Source of the DNA: JAHEME01 sp034435035
GTDB taxonomy: Bacteria; Chloroflexota; Anaerolineae; Aggregatilineales; UBA3940
Length of the DNA stretch: 64,000 nt
Reading direction: 5' to 3'
NCBI GenBank assembly: GCA_034435035.1
Contig: DAOTXW010000103.1
Coordinates: 1 to 64,000 of the forward strand
Shown: positions 23,178-31,929 of the stretch, piece by piece
Numbering within the stretch: the first letter of the stretch is position 1
Layout of the letters: the number at the start of each line of letters is the position of its first letter
Position numbers and translations under genes: made by a program
The notes under the pieces: generated by a model
Seen by the model: only the letters and a program-made list of their open reading frames with translations
The model's database searches: none
What the model was told of the DNA's origin: nothing

Positions 23178-25625
23178 TCAGGTTACGGAGGGTACAGGGT
23201 GGCCCACTGCGGTACTGATACGCCCCAGTGCACGATAAGCCGAGTCGCGCACCATCGCGCTGGGATCGCGCAGAGCAGCATACAGTGGCGTAATGGCCTC
23301 CGGCAGGCTTAGCGCTCCAAGCGTCTCGGCGGCTGCCAGGCGGGTCGATTCATCGCCTTCCTGGAGGGCCCGGATCATCTGGCTGACCGCTCGCGGCCCG
23401 CTCTGGACGGCCTGGTCGCGCTCTGCCAGCCAGACCACCAGCCAGTCTGTGTCTTCTGGCAAGCGTGGGAGGTCCGGCAGGCCTTCCGGTGGGTGCTTGC
23501 GTGCCTCCAGGGCATTCGTGGCTGCGGTTCTCACCACCCATTGATCGTCATGGCTCTGGGCGTCCACCAGCAGATCGGTCACCCAATCAGCCTCGATCAG
23601 TTGCAGCCCGTAGATCGCGGCTCGCCTGGTGGCTGGATCCTGTTCCTGCATGGCTTCACGCAGGATGTCATGCCCCTCTCCTGCGGTATTGGTTGCCAGC
23701 ATCTCCCCGACTGCGCGCCGGGCCAGTTCGCGTCCCGTCAGCAGGGTTTGCAGCATGTAGTTCAGCGCTGCCCGTGTGCCCAGCGCGCCGAGCGCCAGGG
23801 CTGCCGCCGCTTCAACCCACGGCTGCGGATCGCTGAGTGCTTCTCCGATGTGCACCAGCATCTCCGGCTCACCCAGCGCACCCAGGCCAAGCAGGCTCAG
23901 GATCCGGATGTTCGCGTCTTCATGCTGCACGCCCTGCCGGAAGATGAAGCCCACATTTCGGTCACGTGAGGCGACCAGTGCCGCCATGGTGCGCTCGCGC
24001 ACCAGCGGAAATTCGGCTGGCGCCAGAAATGCCTGCGTCAGCACCCTGAACACGTCAGCCCGCCAGGCAGCCTGCGGATCGGCATCGGCGGCCCACAGCG
24101 CCATCGTCAGAATCTCGTCGCGGGTCGCTGTCGTCCCCTCTGACAGGCGCGCCTGGACATAAGGGGTCATGTCCGTGAGCTGGGCCAGGAATGGAAGCGT
24201 CAGATTACTCGCCTGACGGCCATCCAGCAGTTCATCGCGGAAGCCTGCCGACTTGAGTGACTCAGCAGCCAGGTATGCGCCGATCACGGGATGCCAGAAA
24301 GTGATGCGCCGCCCGGGCCGCTCGGCCAGCAGGTGCGTCTGCGCTGTGACCATGAACAGAAAATCCGGTGTGCTGATCGGCACACGCTGAGGGAGGGCGG
24401 CGCGCGCGGCATCGATCTGGGCGTTAACTTCCTCCAGCGATAGGCCGATGTCGTCGGCACGTGACAGCCAGATCTCCGCCATCCGTTTCAGTGCGCCGTG
24501 CAGCTCCGGCGCCGGGCTGACCCGTTTCAGGTAGCTCTGGTACCAGCCGATCGGTCCGGTGCCGGGATCGTCCTGCGCGAAAATGGCCCACATCTTGAGT
24601 GTCGCATCCAGCGGGGTGCGCGCCCGGTTTCCGCGTATCGCCAGCCTCACCGTTTCTGCATCTGGCTCCGGGGCGGGTTCCTTCTGCGTGCCGCCGATCT
24701 CCGGCCAGGCTGCTGCCCACAGCCGCCCCAGCTCCTGATACTCGGCGCTGCCCCACGGCATCAGAAAGGCCGGCTTGAGCCCGATTTCCAGCAGCGGCCG
24801 GTAGCCGACAGGGCTGCCGCTCACCACATACTGGTTGCCCGGGTAAGTCGCCTTAAGCAGTCGAAGCCATTCGGCGGTCTGCAGGCGCCTGTGCAGCGGC
24901 AGTTCATCCCAGGCATCGGCCAGGATCAAACCCTTGCCGGCAGCAAACTGGCTGCGGATGGCTCTCAGGGCCTGTGCTGCGAAGATCCCCAGCTGCGATC
25001 GGGCGGCGCTCAGCAGCGGCACCAGCGGATCAACGCCTTTGCCCAGGGCTTCCGGTGTCAGCTCCAGGTCTGCCAGGTGGATCAGCAGGGGGAGCCGCTG
25101 CTCCCTGAGCAGCCCCCCTTTCTGCGTGGCTTCTGTTTGCCGGGCAACCAGCAGCGCGATCAGCGCCAGCGTGACACTGCGCCCGCTGCCGGGTAGGCCC
25201 AGCAGGGCCACGTCATCGCCGGTGCGCAGCAGCCGCTCCAGGAGGACCCCCGGCATCTGGTAAGCGCCGATGGCCTGTGGCCAGTCCGGAGTCAGGGGAA
25301 GGATATTCAGCGGCCCGTCATAGCCGGTGGCCGCTTCGTCGGTTTCCAGCGGATCGTGCGGAGGCGGCAGGGTATACAGGCGCGGCAGCACAGCGATCCG
25401 CTCCAGAGGCACCAGGTGCCCGGCCAGATGCCAGCCATTGGCCAGCTTGATCACCGCCTCGCGGTAGCGCGCATCGACCCCGCGCGACAGCCGGCGGCGG
25501 GCTGACACTACCCCCTGTGCGGCGGATGTCCGCAGTGACAGCAGGCGCTCGCGCTGCGTGAACACCAGCACGGTCAGTGCCGCTGCCATGACCGCGCCGG
25601 CGATCAGCGAGATCACATCGAACAT
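23178..25625 (-). CDS. Membrane-anchored NACHT-like ATPase with HEAT repeats
   Basis: About 815 residues. An N-terminal membrane helix (MFDVISLIAGAVMAAALTVLVF) is followed by a NACHT/STAND-like NTPase: P-loop GLPGSGRSVT (about 144-153), then LILADAWDEL (about 234-243) as Walker B with the following acidic residues, and VVSGSPVGY as sensor-like segment. The C-terminal 300 residues are HEAT-type repeats (for example LGLGALGEPEMLVHIGEAL and LALGALGTRAALNYMLQTL). The P-loop lysine is arginine (CGC at 25179-25181). ATG 25625 is one codon after a GTG at 25628; either follows GGGGAG. It is ten bases behind the zinc-ribbon gene. Role unknown; related proteins serve in signalling or defence. Confidence 0.8.
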   Translation of the reverse strand: MFDVISLIAGAVMAAALTVLVFTQRERLLSLRTSAAQGVVSARRRLSRGVDARYREAVIKLANGWHLAGHLVPLERIAVLPRLYTLPPPHDPLETDEAATGYDGPLNILPLTPDWPQAIGAYQMPGVLLERLLRTGDDVALLGLPGSGRSVTLALIALLVARQTEATQKGGLLREQRLPLLIHLADLELTPEALGKGVDPLVPLLSAARSQLGIFAAQALRAIRSQFAAGKGLILADAWDELPLHRRLQTAEWLRLLKATYPGNQYVVSGSPVGYRPLLEIGLKPAFLMPWGSAEYQELGRLWAAAWPEIGGTQKEPAPEPDAETVRLAIRGNRARTPLDATLKMWAIFAQDDPGTGPIGWYQSYLKRVSPAPELHGALKRMAEIWLSRADDIGLSLEEVNAQIDAARAALPQRVPISTPDFLFMVTAQTHLLAERPGRRITFWHPVIGAYLAAESLKSAGFRDELLDGRQASNLTLPFLAQLTDMTPYVQARLSEGTTATRDEILTMALWAADADPQAAWRADVFRVLTQAFLAPAEFPLVRERTMAALVASRDRNVGFIFRQGVQHEDANIRILSLLGLGALGEPEMLVHIGEALSDPQPWVEAAAALALGALGTRAALNYMLQTLLTGRELARRAVGEMLATNTAGEGHDILREAMQEQDPATRRAAIYGLQLIEADWVTDLLVDAQSHDDQWVVRTAATNALEARKHPPEGLPDLPRLPEDTDWLVVWLAERDQAVQSGPRAVSQMIRALQEGDESTRLAAAETLGALSLPEAITPLYAALRDPSAMVRDSAYRALGRISTAVGHPVPSVT

Positions 25626-25638
25626 CACAGCGCTCCCC

Positions 25639-26337
25639 TCATCGGAAGACCAGAATCCGACCGCAAGTTGGGCACGTCAGAACCTCCCCCCGATGAATCT
25701 GCTGCGCTTGCTGCGAGGTGAGCCGCACATGGCATACCCCGCACTCATCGCGGATCACAGGGGTAACAGCGACCCTGCCGGGGCGGCGGCGAAGCTGGTC
25801 GTACAGCGATAGATATTGGGCATCAATGGTCTGCCGGCTGTGGGCAATATCCGCCTCCAGCTGCGCCTGGCGTGCGCTGAGTCCGCGTTCTTCGGCTGCC
25901 AGGTCGCCTGCCGCCTGCTGGTGCTCTTTCTTGGCGGCAGACAGTCGCGCCTCCGCCGCTGCGCAGTCCGCCTCAGCCTGGTCGGATGCCAGCATCGCCT
26001 CAAGCAGCGGTTCCTCCAGCGCGTCACGGCGCTGGGTCAGCTCCCGGACCTTGTCCTGCAGCTCGGTCAGCTCGCGCGGATTGTGTACCCGGCCGGAGTA
26101 CAGGCGTTCCTCAGCTGCGGCAGCCTCGTCGCGCAGGGATGCGCGTTCATGCTCCATCTCATTGACGCGCGTCTGCCACTGGCGCTGCCGGTTCCGCGCA
26201 TCATCCAGAGCCGCCTGTGCGGTTTGCACGGCCCGATCATCCTGCAGCAGGGCAGCCACCTCCGCCAGTCGAGTCCGCACCGCTTCCAGCTCGCTGTCCA
26301 GGGTCTGAAGATGGTATAGCGATCCCGACTGACTCAC
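25639..26337 (-). CDS. Coiled-coil protein with C4 zinc ribbon
   Basis: A 232-residue protein: about 185 residues of charged heptad-rich coiled coil (VRTRLAEVAALLQDDRA, ELQDKVRELTQRRDALEE) then a C-terminal zinc ribbon with CGVCHVRLT and CPTCGR as the two cysteine pairs. This is the widespread zf-RING_7/DUF164 type found in most bacteria, suspected to bind nucleic acid or ribosome components. The start is GTG at 26337 with a weak ribosome site. It is the first gene of a two-gene operon with the NACHT-like protein. Confidence 0.88.
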   Translation of the reverse strand: MSQSGSLYHLQTLDSELEAVRTRLAEVAALLQDDRAVQTAQAALDDARNRQRQWQTRVNEMEHERASLRDEAAAAEERLYSGRVHNPRELTELQDKVRELTQRRDALEEPLLEAMLASDQAEADCAAAEARLSAAKKEHQQAAGDLAAEERGLSARQAQLEADIAHSRQTIDAQYLSLYDQLRRRPGRVAVTPVIRDECGVCHVRLTSQQAQQIHRGEVLTCPTCGRILVFR

Positions 26338-26408
26338 CGCAGTGCTCTTTGTATGTGCGCCGACCCTGTAAAATATCTGGGGGGGTGAAGATGGGTGGTG
26401 CCCCCACT

Positions 26409-26459
26409 TTCGCCTTATAGACGGGGCACATTATACTATCGGGTGAAAAGGGGCAGCAA
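26409..26459. promoter_or_regulatory. Overlapping divergent promoters
   Basis: On the minus strand TTGCTG (26459-26454), an 18-base spacer and TATAAT (26435-26430) point to the zinc-ribbon gene. On the plus strand TTCGCC (26409-26414), 17 bases and TATACT (26432-26437) point to the gene at 26518. The -10 boxes overlap, so the two transcripts would compete. The minus-strand one is the better match. Confidence 0.45.
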
Positions 26460-26517
26460 ACCGGACCAGGGAAGGGCGGTCAGGGATACACACGATCACG
26501 CAGGGTAGAGAAGAAAC

Positions 26518-28116
26518 ATGACCGAACGGGTGGTGGATAGCACCGAGTGGCGCTGGGTATACATCGCAGGTGGGCTGCTGATGATCGTCCTCTGTGTGCC
26601 TCTGGTGTGGGCCTACGCAGCGGCTGTACCCGATCGCCTTTTCATGGGTATGCTGGTCAATCCCCTGGATGGAATCAGCTACCTGGCCAAGATGGATCAG
26701 GGTTACCGGGGTTCATGGCTTTTCACGCTTCCCTTCACCCCGGAGCCGCATCAGGGTGTCTTCCTGTTCACCTTTTACCTGGCGCTGGGCCATCTCGCCC
26801 GTCTGCTGGCCCTTGAACCGGTTCTGGTATTTCATGCTGCCCGTCTGGTGGGCGGCATGGTGATGTTCATCCTGATCTACCGGCTGGTTGCTGATTGGAC
26901 CGACAGTGTTGATCAGCGCCGCATCGCCTGGGGGCTGGCCGTCCTGGGCACCGGGCTTGGGTGGGTGGCCCTGATGGTCGGCCACGTCTCGCCGGATGTT
27001 CTGCTCATCCCGGAAGCCTTCCCGCTGCAGGCCGTCTATGCCAATGCCCACTTCCCCTGGGCGATTGCCATCGCCGCCGGGATCGCCCACCTTCTCGTGC
27101 GGATGGTGATCGTCGAGCGCACCCCGCTGGTCGAGGCAAGCACCCCGATTGCCACGCTTGCCCTCGGGACACTCGTCCTGGTCAGCCTCTCGCCGTTCGT
27201 GCTGCTCCCGCTCGGCATGGGATACGTGGCTCTGTGCGTGTGGTTGTGGTATCAGCAGCGGCGCCTTCCTTACCGGGAGATCTCCTGGGGCGCGATCATG
27301 GTCATCGTCGCAGCCCCGCTGGCCTTCTACAATGCCTGGGCGATCTCGCAGGCCAACCCTGTCTTTGCTGCGTGGATGCAGCAGAACCGGACACCCTCTC
27401 CCCCGATCTGGGACTACCTGATCGCGTTCGGGCCTCTGCTGGCGCTCGCAGCGATTGGCCTGTGGGGCTCCCGCCAGCGGCTGCACACCGGGGATGTCTT
27501 CCTTCTTGGCTGGCTGATTTCCGGAGCGATCTGCCTGTATCTGCCGCTGGGCCTGCAGCGCCGCTTCTCCATGGGGCTGATCATCCCGCTGGCGATCTAT
27601 GGCGGGCGCGGCCTGTGGCGGGTGCTGGCTCTGCCTGCTCCGCCGCGCTGGCGTCCGGCTGTGGTGATTCTGGCCTTCCTGCCATTTCTGCCCACCCTCA
27701 TCCTGACCATCGTGCTGCCCTTGTTCGGCACCCTCTCGCCAGAGCAGGGATTCCTGTACTACATCACGCGCGAGGAGGCGGCCGCGCTGGAGTGGCTGGG
27801 CGATAACACCGGACGCGATGACGTGGTGCTGTCCTCACCCGAGTTGGGTCTCTTCTTGCCGCTGTACGGGCCGCGCCCTGTCTATGCTCATCCTTTTGAG
27901 ACGCTCCGGGCAGTTGAGCGAAAGCGCAGGGTCGAAGCCTATTATGCAGGTCGGCAGTGCAGCCTGCCGAGGGATGAAGGGGCTGCATTTATCGTCGTCG
28001 GCCCCCGCGAACGCGGGCTGGCGGCGGGCGCATCCGATCGCTGCCTGCCATCTGGGTCGCCTGTTTTTGTGTCCCCTCGGGGTGAGGTGGCGGTGTATGC
28101 GGCTGACGGCCAGTAG
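26518..28116 (+). CDS. GT-C-like membrane protein, paralogue A1
   Basis: A 532-residue protein with about ten membrane helices and a C-terminal soluble domain. The first outer loop has NPLDGISYLAKM and, further on, FTPEPHQG; a middle loop reads NPVFAAWMQQNRTPSPP. The same three motifs recur in the proteins at 30271 and 31926, defining a local family. The acidic residue in the first loop and the topology resemble GT-C glycosyltransferases that use polyprenyl-phosphate sugars outside the membrane. The C-terminal part (EEAAALEWLGDNTGRDDVVLS and onward) resembles the end domain of many such proteins. Donor and acceptor are unknown. First gene of the glycan locus. Confidence 0.75.
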   Translation: MTERVVDSTEWRWVYIAGGLLMIVLCVPLVWAYAAAVPDRLFMGMLVNPLDGISYLAKMDQGYRGSWLFTLPFTPEPHQGVFLFTFYLALGHLARLLALEPVLVFHAARLVGGMVMFILIYRLVADWTDSVDQRRIAWGLAVLGTGLGWVALMVGHVSPDVLLIPEAFPLQAVYANAHFPWAIAIAAGIAHLLVRMVIVERTPLVEASTPIATLALGTLVLVSLSPFVLLPLGMGYVALCVWLWYQQRRLPYREISWGAIMVIVAAPLAFYNAWAISQANPVFAAWMQQNRTPSPPIWDYLIAFGPLLALAAIGLWGSRQRLHTGDVFLLGWLISGAICLYLPLGLQRRFSMGLIIPLAIYGGRGLWRVLALPAPPRWRPAVVILAFLPFLPTLILTIVLPLFGTLSPEQGFLYYITREEAAALEWLGDNTGRDDVVLSSPELGLFLPLYGPRPVYAHPFETLRAVERKRRVEAYYAGRQCSLPRDEGAAFIVVGPRERGLAAGASDRCLPSGSPVFVSPRGEVAVYAADGQ

Positions 28117-30274
28117 CGGCCGCCAGCCGTGGCTGCTGGCGGCCTGCGGCGCGGCGGTCGCGGCCGCGCTGATCGGCCTGTGGCTGGTTCCTCCCGGCAC
28201 GCTCCCCTATCCGCCGGCAGGCAGCTACTCGGATGCTGCCGTCTCGCACTGGCCCAATGCGCACTTCCTGCGCCAGAGCGTTCTGCGCGAACACCGCTGG
28301 CCGCTCTGGGACCCCACCCGGATGCTCGGGCAGCCCTTCGCCGCGAATCCGCTGACCAAGGTCTGGTACCCGCCCCAGTGGCTGGCGCTGATCCTGCCGC
28401 CTACTGCTCACCTGAATCTGTTGACTGTGGCCCACATGGTGATTATGGCGCTCGGTATGCTGGTCTGGGCGCGTGCAGCCGGGCTGCGGTTGGCTGCGGG
28501 CCTGCTGGCTGCGTCAGCCTGGGCGCTGCTGCCCAAGTCCATCGCTCACCTGGGGGCCGGCCATCTCGATGTGCTGTACGCGCTGGGCTGGGTGCCGTGG
28601 CTGATGGCGGCGGCGCGCCGCCTGCGCGAGCGCCCGGTGCCGCAGCGGGCGGCGCTCGTTGGAGTGCTGGCGGCGCTCCTGATGCTGGCTGATCTGCGCA
28701 TCGCGGCCTATCTGCTGCTGCCGGCTCTGCTGGATGGGCTGCTGGCCGATGGCCGCGAGCCAATCCGGCGGGGTCTGTGGCTGCTGGCAGGGTTGATCGT
28801 TGTTCTGCTGACGGCGGTTCAGAGCTTTCCGCTGCTGGCGCTGGCGCCTTACCTGACGCGTGCGGCGTTGACGCCGGCACAGGCCGCGGAATTCTCCCTC
28901 CCTCCATCGCATCTGATCGGTGTGCTGCTGGCTGACCGGGGTGGCTTTCACGAATGGATGACCTTCCTGGGCATCCCCCTGCTGACGCTCGGCGTGGCCG
29001 GGCTGATTCGCGGCCAACCCCGCCGCCTCATGCTGGGCTGGGCGGCGATGGCACTGCTTGCCGCTCTGTGGGCGCTTGGCGACCGGGGGCCGCTGTTCGC
29101 GCCGGCAGCGAAGCTGCTGCCGCTGTTGTCATGGCTGCGCATCCCCTCGCGGGCCTGGTTTGTCGTATCGCTGGCGGTGATCGTGCTGGCCGCCCACGGC
29201 CTGGATGCGCTGCTCGCCCGGCCTCTGCCGCGTGGGGGGAGACTGGCTGCTGCCGGGCTGGCCTCTGCGGGAGTGGTGTGGTTGGCAGCCTCGGCCTCTG
29301 TGGTCGGCCAGCTTCCTGCCGGGGTGCGCGGCGCCTTTGTGGGAGCCGGCGTCTCGCTGATTGCGACCGGCGCGGGTTGCTGGCTGACTGGACGCGGGCC
29401 TCTGCCGCGCCGCTTCTCGGCGATCCCCGCGCTGCGGGTGCAGAGAGCCGGTGCGGCCCTGCTGATCGGTGTGCTGGCGCTGAGTTATCTGATGCTCGAT
29501 CGGTCGCTCATCGAGGGCCGCCCGGTGTCGGAGGTGTCGGCTGCGGATGCCGCGCTGGCCGCCCGGCTGGATGCGGGCTGCCGGCGGGTCTACTCGCCTT
29601 CCTTTGATCTGCTGGGGCCGGGCGCGGCGCAGGCAGGCCTGTGGGCGCTGCACGGCGCCGATCCGTTTCAGCTGGCGGCCAGCGCCGACCTGATCGCAGC
29701 GGCTGCCGGCGTATCGTTGGAAGGCTACAGCATCACCGCGCCGCCGATCCCCCCGGAGTCGGAGGATGTGCGGGGTGCGTTGAGGGCGGCTCATCCCGAC
29801 ACAGCGCTGCTGGCGGCGTTCGATGTTCGCTGGGTGGTGGCCCGCTTTCCTGTGGAGGATTCCCGGCTGACGTTCCGCGGGCGGAACGGTGGCGTCTGGC
29901 TGTACCAGCTGGCAGATGGCGCGGCACGCGCGGATGCTGCCGGCCTTCCCCCGGATTCGGTGATCCTCCCGGCTGCCTGCGGCGGCCCGGATCACTTCCG
30001 CTGGCAGGTTTCCCGCTACGCTGCCGACTCTCCGCTAAACGTGGTGATCGCGCAGGCATGGGCGCCCGGCTGGCGTGCTGAGGTTGACGGGCGCCCAATT
30101 CCCATCAGGCAGGTCGGCGGCGGCTTGATCGGGGTCGCGCTGCCGCCCGGCGCCTCCACGCTGGAGCTTGCCTACCGTCCCCGGGCCGATCTGGCCGGGG
30201 CGGCCATCAGCGGAACGGCGGCGGGGGGTCTGTCTGTCTGGGCGCTGGCTGGCCGTCGAAAGGGCGCTGCATGA
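28097..30274 (+). CDS. YfhO-like membrane protein
   Basis: A 725-residue, multi-helix protein. Early loop with SYSDAAVSHWPN and RWPLWDPTRMLGQPFAAN, then VWYPPQWL, is the YfhO-type pattern (an acidic residue, PLWDP and YPP). The C-terminal beta domain ends in AWAPGWRAEVDGRPIPI and YRP, also typical. YfhO of Bacillus and Listeria acts in glycosylation of teichoic acid with lipid-linked sugars. ATG 28097 follows GAGGTGG and overlaps the preceding gene by 20 bases; the longer frame upstream lies inside that gene and is rejected. Stop overlaps the next start by four bases. Confidence 0.8.
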   Translation: MRLTASSGRQPWLLAACGAAVAAALIGLWLVPPGTLPYPPAGSYSDAAVSHWPNAHFLRQSVLREHRWPLWDPTRMLGQPFAANPLTKVWYPPQWLALILPPTAHLNLLTVAHMVIMALGMLVWARAAGLRLAAGLLAASAWALLPKSIAHLGAGHLDVLYALGWVPWLMAAARRLRERPVPQRAALVGVLAALLMLADLRIAAYLLLPALLDGLLADGREPIRRGLWLLAGLIVVLLTAVQSFPLLALAPYLTRAALTPAQAAEFSLPPSHLIGVLLADRGGFHEWMTFLGIPLLTLGVAGLIRGQPRRLMLGWAAMALLAALWALGDRGPLFAPAAKLLPLLSWLRIPSRAWFVVSLAVIVLAAHGLDALLARPLPRGGRLAAAGLASAGVVWLAASASVVGQLPAGVRGAFVGAGVSLIATGAGCWLTGRGPLPRRFSAIPALRVQRAGAALLIGVLALSYLMLDRSLIEGRPVSEVSAADAALAARLDAGCRRVYSPSFDLLGPGAAQAGLWALHGADPFQLAASADLIAAAAGVSLEGYSITAPPIPPESEDVRGALRAAHPDTALLAAFDVRWVVARFPVEDSRLTFRGRNGGVWLYQLADGAARADAAGLPPDSVILPAACGGPDHFRWQVSRYAADSPLNVVIAQAWAPGWRAEVDGRPIPIRQVGGGLIGVALPPGASTLELAYRPRADLAGAAISGTAAGGLSVWALAGRRKGAA

Positions 30275-31929
30275 AGCCCGGGATCGCGGCGCGTGAATGG
30301 ATCTGGGTAGGGATCGTCGGGGCATTGATTCTCCTGGCCACCTCGACGCCGTACCTGATTGGCCTGTCTGCCGGGGAGCCGGATTGGACCTTCGGCGGCT
30401 TCCTGTTCGGCGTCGAGGATATGCATTCCTACCTGGCCAAGATGCGCTATGGGGCCTATGACGGGTGGCAGTTCCGCCTGGTGTACACCACCGAACCGCA
30501 TCCGGGTGGCTTCGTGTTTGGTTTTCATCTGGCGCTGGGCAAGCTGGCGGCGGCGATCGCGGGCGGTGGCGGACGGGTGTCTGCAGCGGCGCTGGTGATC
30601 ACGTATCACGCCGCGCGCCTGGTATGCGGTGCGATTCTGCTGGTGGTGTTGTACCGCTTCGCCGCCGAATATCTGGAGCCGCCGCCGCAGCGCCGGCTGG
30701 CCTGGATCCTCGCGGCGCTGGCTGGCGGCCTGGGCTGGATTCCGCTGGTCGTTGCCCTGGCGCAGGGCGGCGTACCCGCCGATCGCCTTCCGGTCGAGTT
30801 CTACGTGCCAGAAGGCTTCACACTGCTGACGCTCTACGGGCTGCCCCATCTGGCGCTGGCCCGCAGCCTGCTGCTCGCTGGCTGGCTTTTGCTGCTGCGA
30901 TCCGTGGACGGCGGTCACCCGCGCCCGGCCCTGCTGGCCGGCCTCGCCTGGCTGGCGATGGGCGTGCTGGTTCCCTTCTATGCAGCCCTGCTCGGCGCCC
31001 TGATCGGGTTCTGGCTGGGCGGGTGCTGGCTGGCCCAGCGGCGCTTCCCGGCGGCGGCGCTCAGACTGTCAGCGCTGGCCGGGGTGCTGCCGCTGATCGT
31101 GCTGATCTACAATGCCTGGCTGTTTGCGCGCGATCCGGTCTTTGCGGCCTGGTCGGCGCAGAACCGGCTGCCCTCGCCGCCCCCGGGTGATTACGTACTG
31201 GCTTATGGCCTGCTGGCGGCGCTGGCTGTGCCGGGGTTTCTGGTCGTGTGGCGCTCCGGCTGGACGCCCCGCCGCGTGCTGCTGGTGATCTGGCCGCCCC
31301 TGGCGCTCCTGCTGGCCTACCTGCCCATCAATGTGCAGCGCCGCCTCTTGGAGGGGCTGATCGCCCCGCTGTGCATCCTGGTGACGCTTGGGTTGTGGCG
31401 CCTGGTGGGCGAGAAGCCCGCGTCGGGGGAGCCCGGGACAGGCTGGCGGCTGCGCCAGCTACTGGCCGGCCTGGCGCTGATGACCCTGTTCCCCTCGCCG
31501 GTTCTGCTCATCAGCGGGGGGGCGCTGACCGCGCTCCGCCCCCGGTGGCCGATCTACCACCCGGCGGATGAGGTGGCCGCCCTGGACTGGCTCCGCGTCC
31601 GCGCCGCGCCGGGCGAGGTGGTGCTGTCGGCTTACGAGTCCGGCAATGTGCTGCCTGCCTATGCGCCGGTGCGGGTGTATGTCGGCCACGGCCCCGAGAC
31701 GGTCCGGGCCGATGCCAAGCGGGCGCAGGCGGAGGCGTTCTTTGCCGGCGCGCTGCCGGCGGATCAGCAGGCAGCATTGCTGCGGGACTCTGGTGCGGCC
31801 TACGTCTGGCTGGGTCCGCCGGAGCAGGCGGTGTGCTCCGGCGCCTCATCCTGCCTGTCTCCGGAGGCGCTGGGCCTGCGCGAAGCCTTCCGCGCTGGCC
31901 GCTATACGATCTATGAGGTGGAGCGGTGA
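30271..31929 (+). CDS. GT-C-like membrane protein, paralogue A2
   Basis: A 552-residue protein with about ten membrane helices. It is a close relative of the proteins at 26518 and 31926: VEDMHSYLAKMRYG in the first loop, TTEPHPGGFVF, LPHLALARS, and DPVFAAWSAQNRLPSPP in a later loop. The C-terminal domain begins HPADEVAALDWLRVRAAPGE. Inferred role: sugar transfer from a polyprenyl-phosphate carrier to an acceptor outside the cytoplasmic membrane. Both ends overlap neighbouring genes by four bases, which implies tight coupling of expression. Confidence 0.75.
   Translation: MKPGIAAREWIWVGIVGALILLATSTPYLIGLSAGEPDWTFGGFLFGVEDMHSYLAKMRYGAYDGWQFRLVYTTEPHPGGFVFGFHLALGKLAAAIAGGGGRVSAAALVITYHAARLVCGAILLVVLYRFAAEYLEPPPQRRLAWILAALAGGLGWIPLVVALAQGGVPADRLPVEFYVPEGFTLLTLYGLPHLALARSLLLAGWLLLLRSVDGGHPRPALLAGLAWLAMGVLVPFYAALLGALIGFWLGGCWLAQRRFPAAALRLSALAGVLPLIVLIYNAWLFARDPVFAAWSAQNRLPSPPPGDYVLAYGLLAALAVPGFLVVWRSGWTPRRVLLVIWPPLALLLAYLPINVQRRLLEGLIAPLCILVTLGLWRLVGEKPASGEPGTGWRLRQLLAGLALMTLFPSPVLLISGGALTALRPRWPIYHPADEVAALDWLRVRAAPGEVVLSAYESGNVLPAYAPVRVYVGHGPETVRADAKRAQAEAFFAGALPADQQAALLRDSGAAYVWLGPPEQAVCSGASSCLSPEALGLREAFRAGRYTIYEVER

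Noticed and set aside
23178..26337. Defence island
   Set aside because: Only one NACHT-like gene is present, beside a housekeeping-type zinc-ribbon gene, without toxin, nuclease, integrase or other defence genes next to it; kept only as a possibility in the NACHT finding.
27818..28096. N-terminal extension of the YfhO-like protein
   Set aside because: It lies inside the preceding GT-C gene; ATG 28097 follows GAGGTGG and yields a normal first membrane helix.
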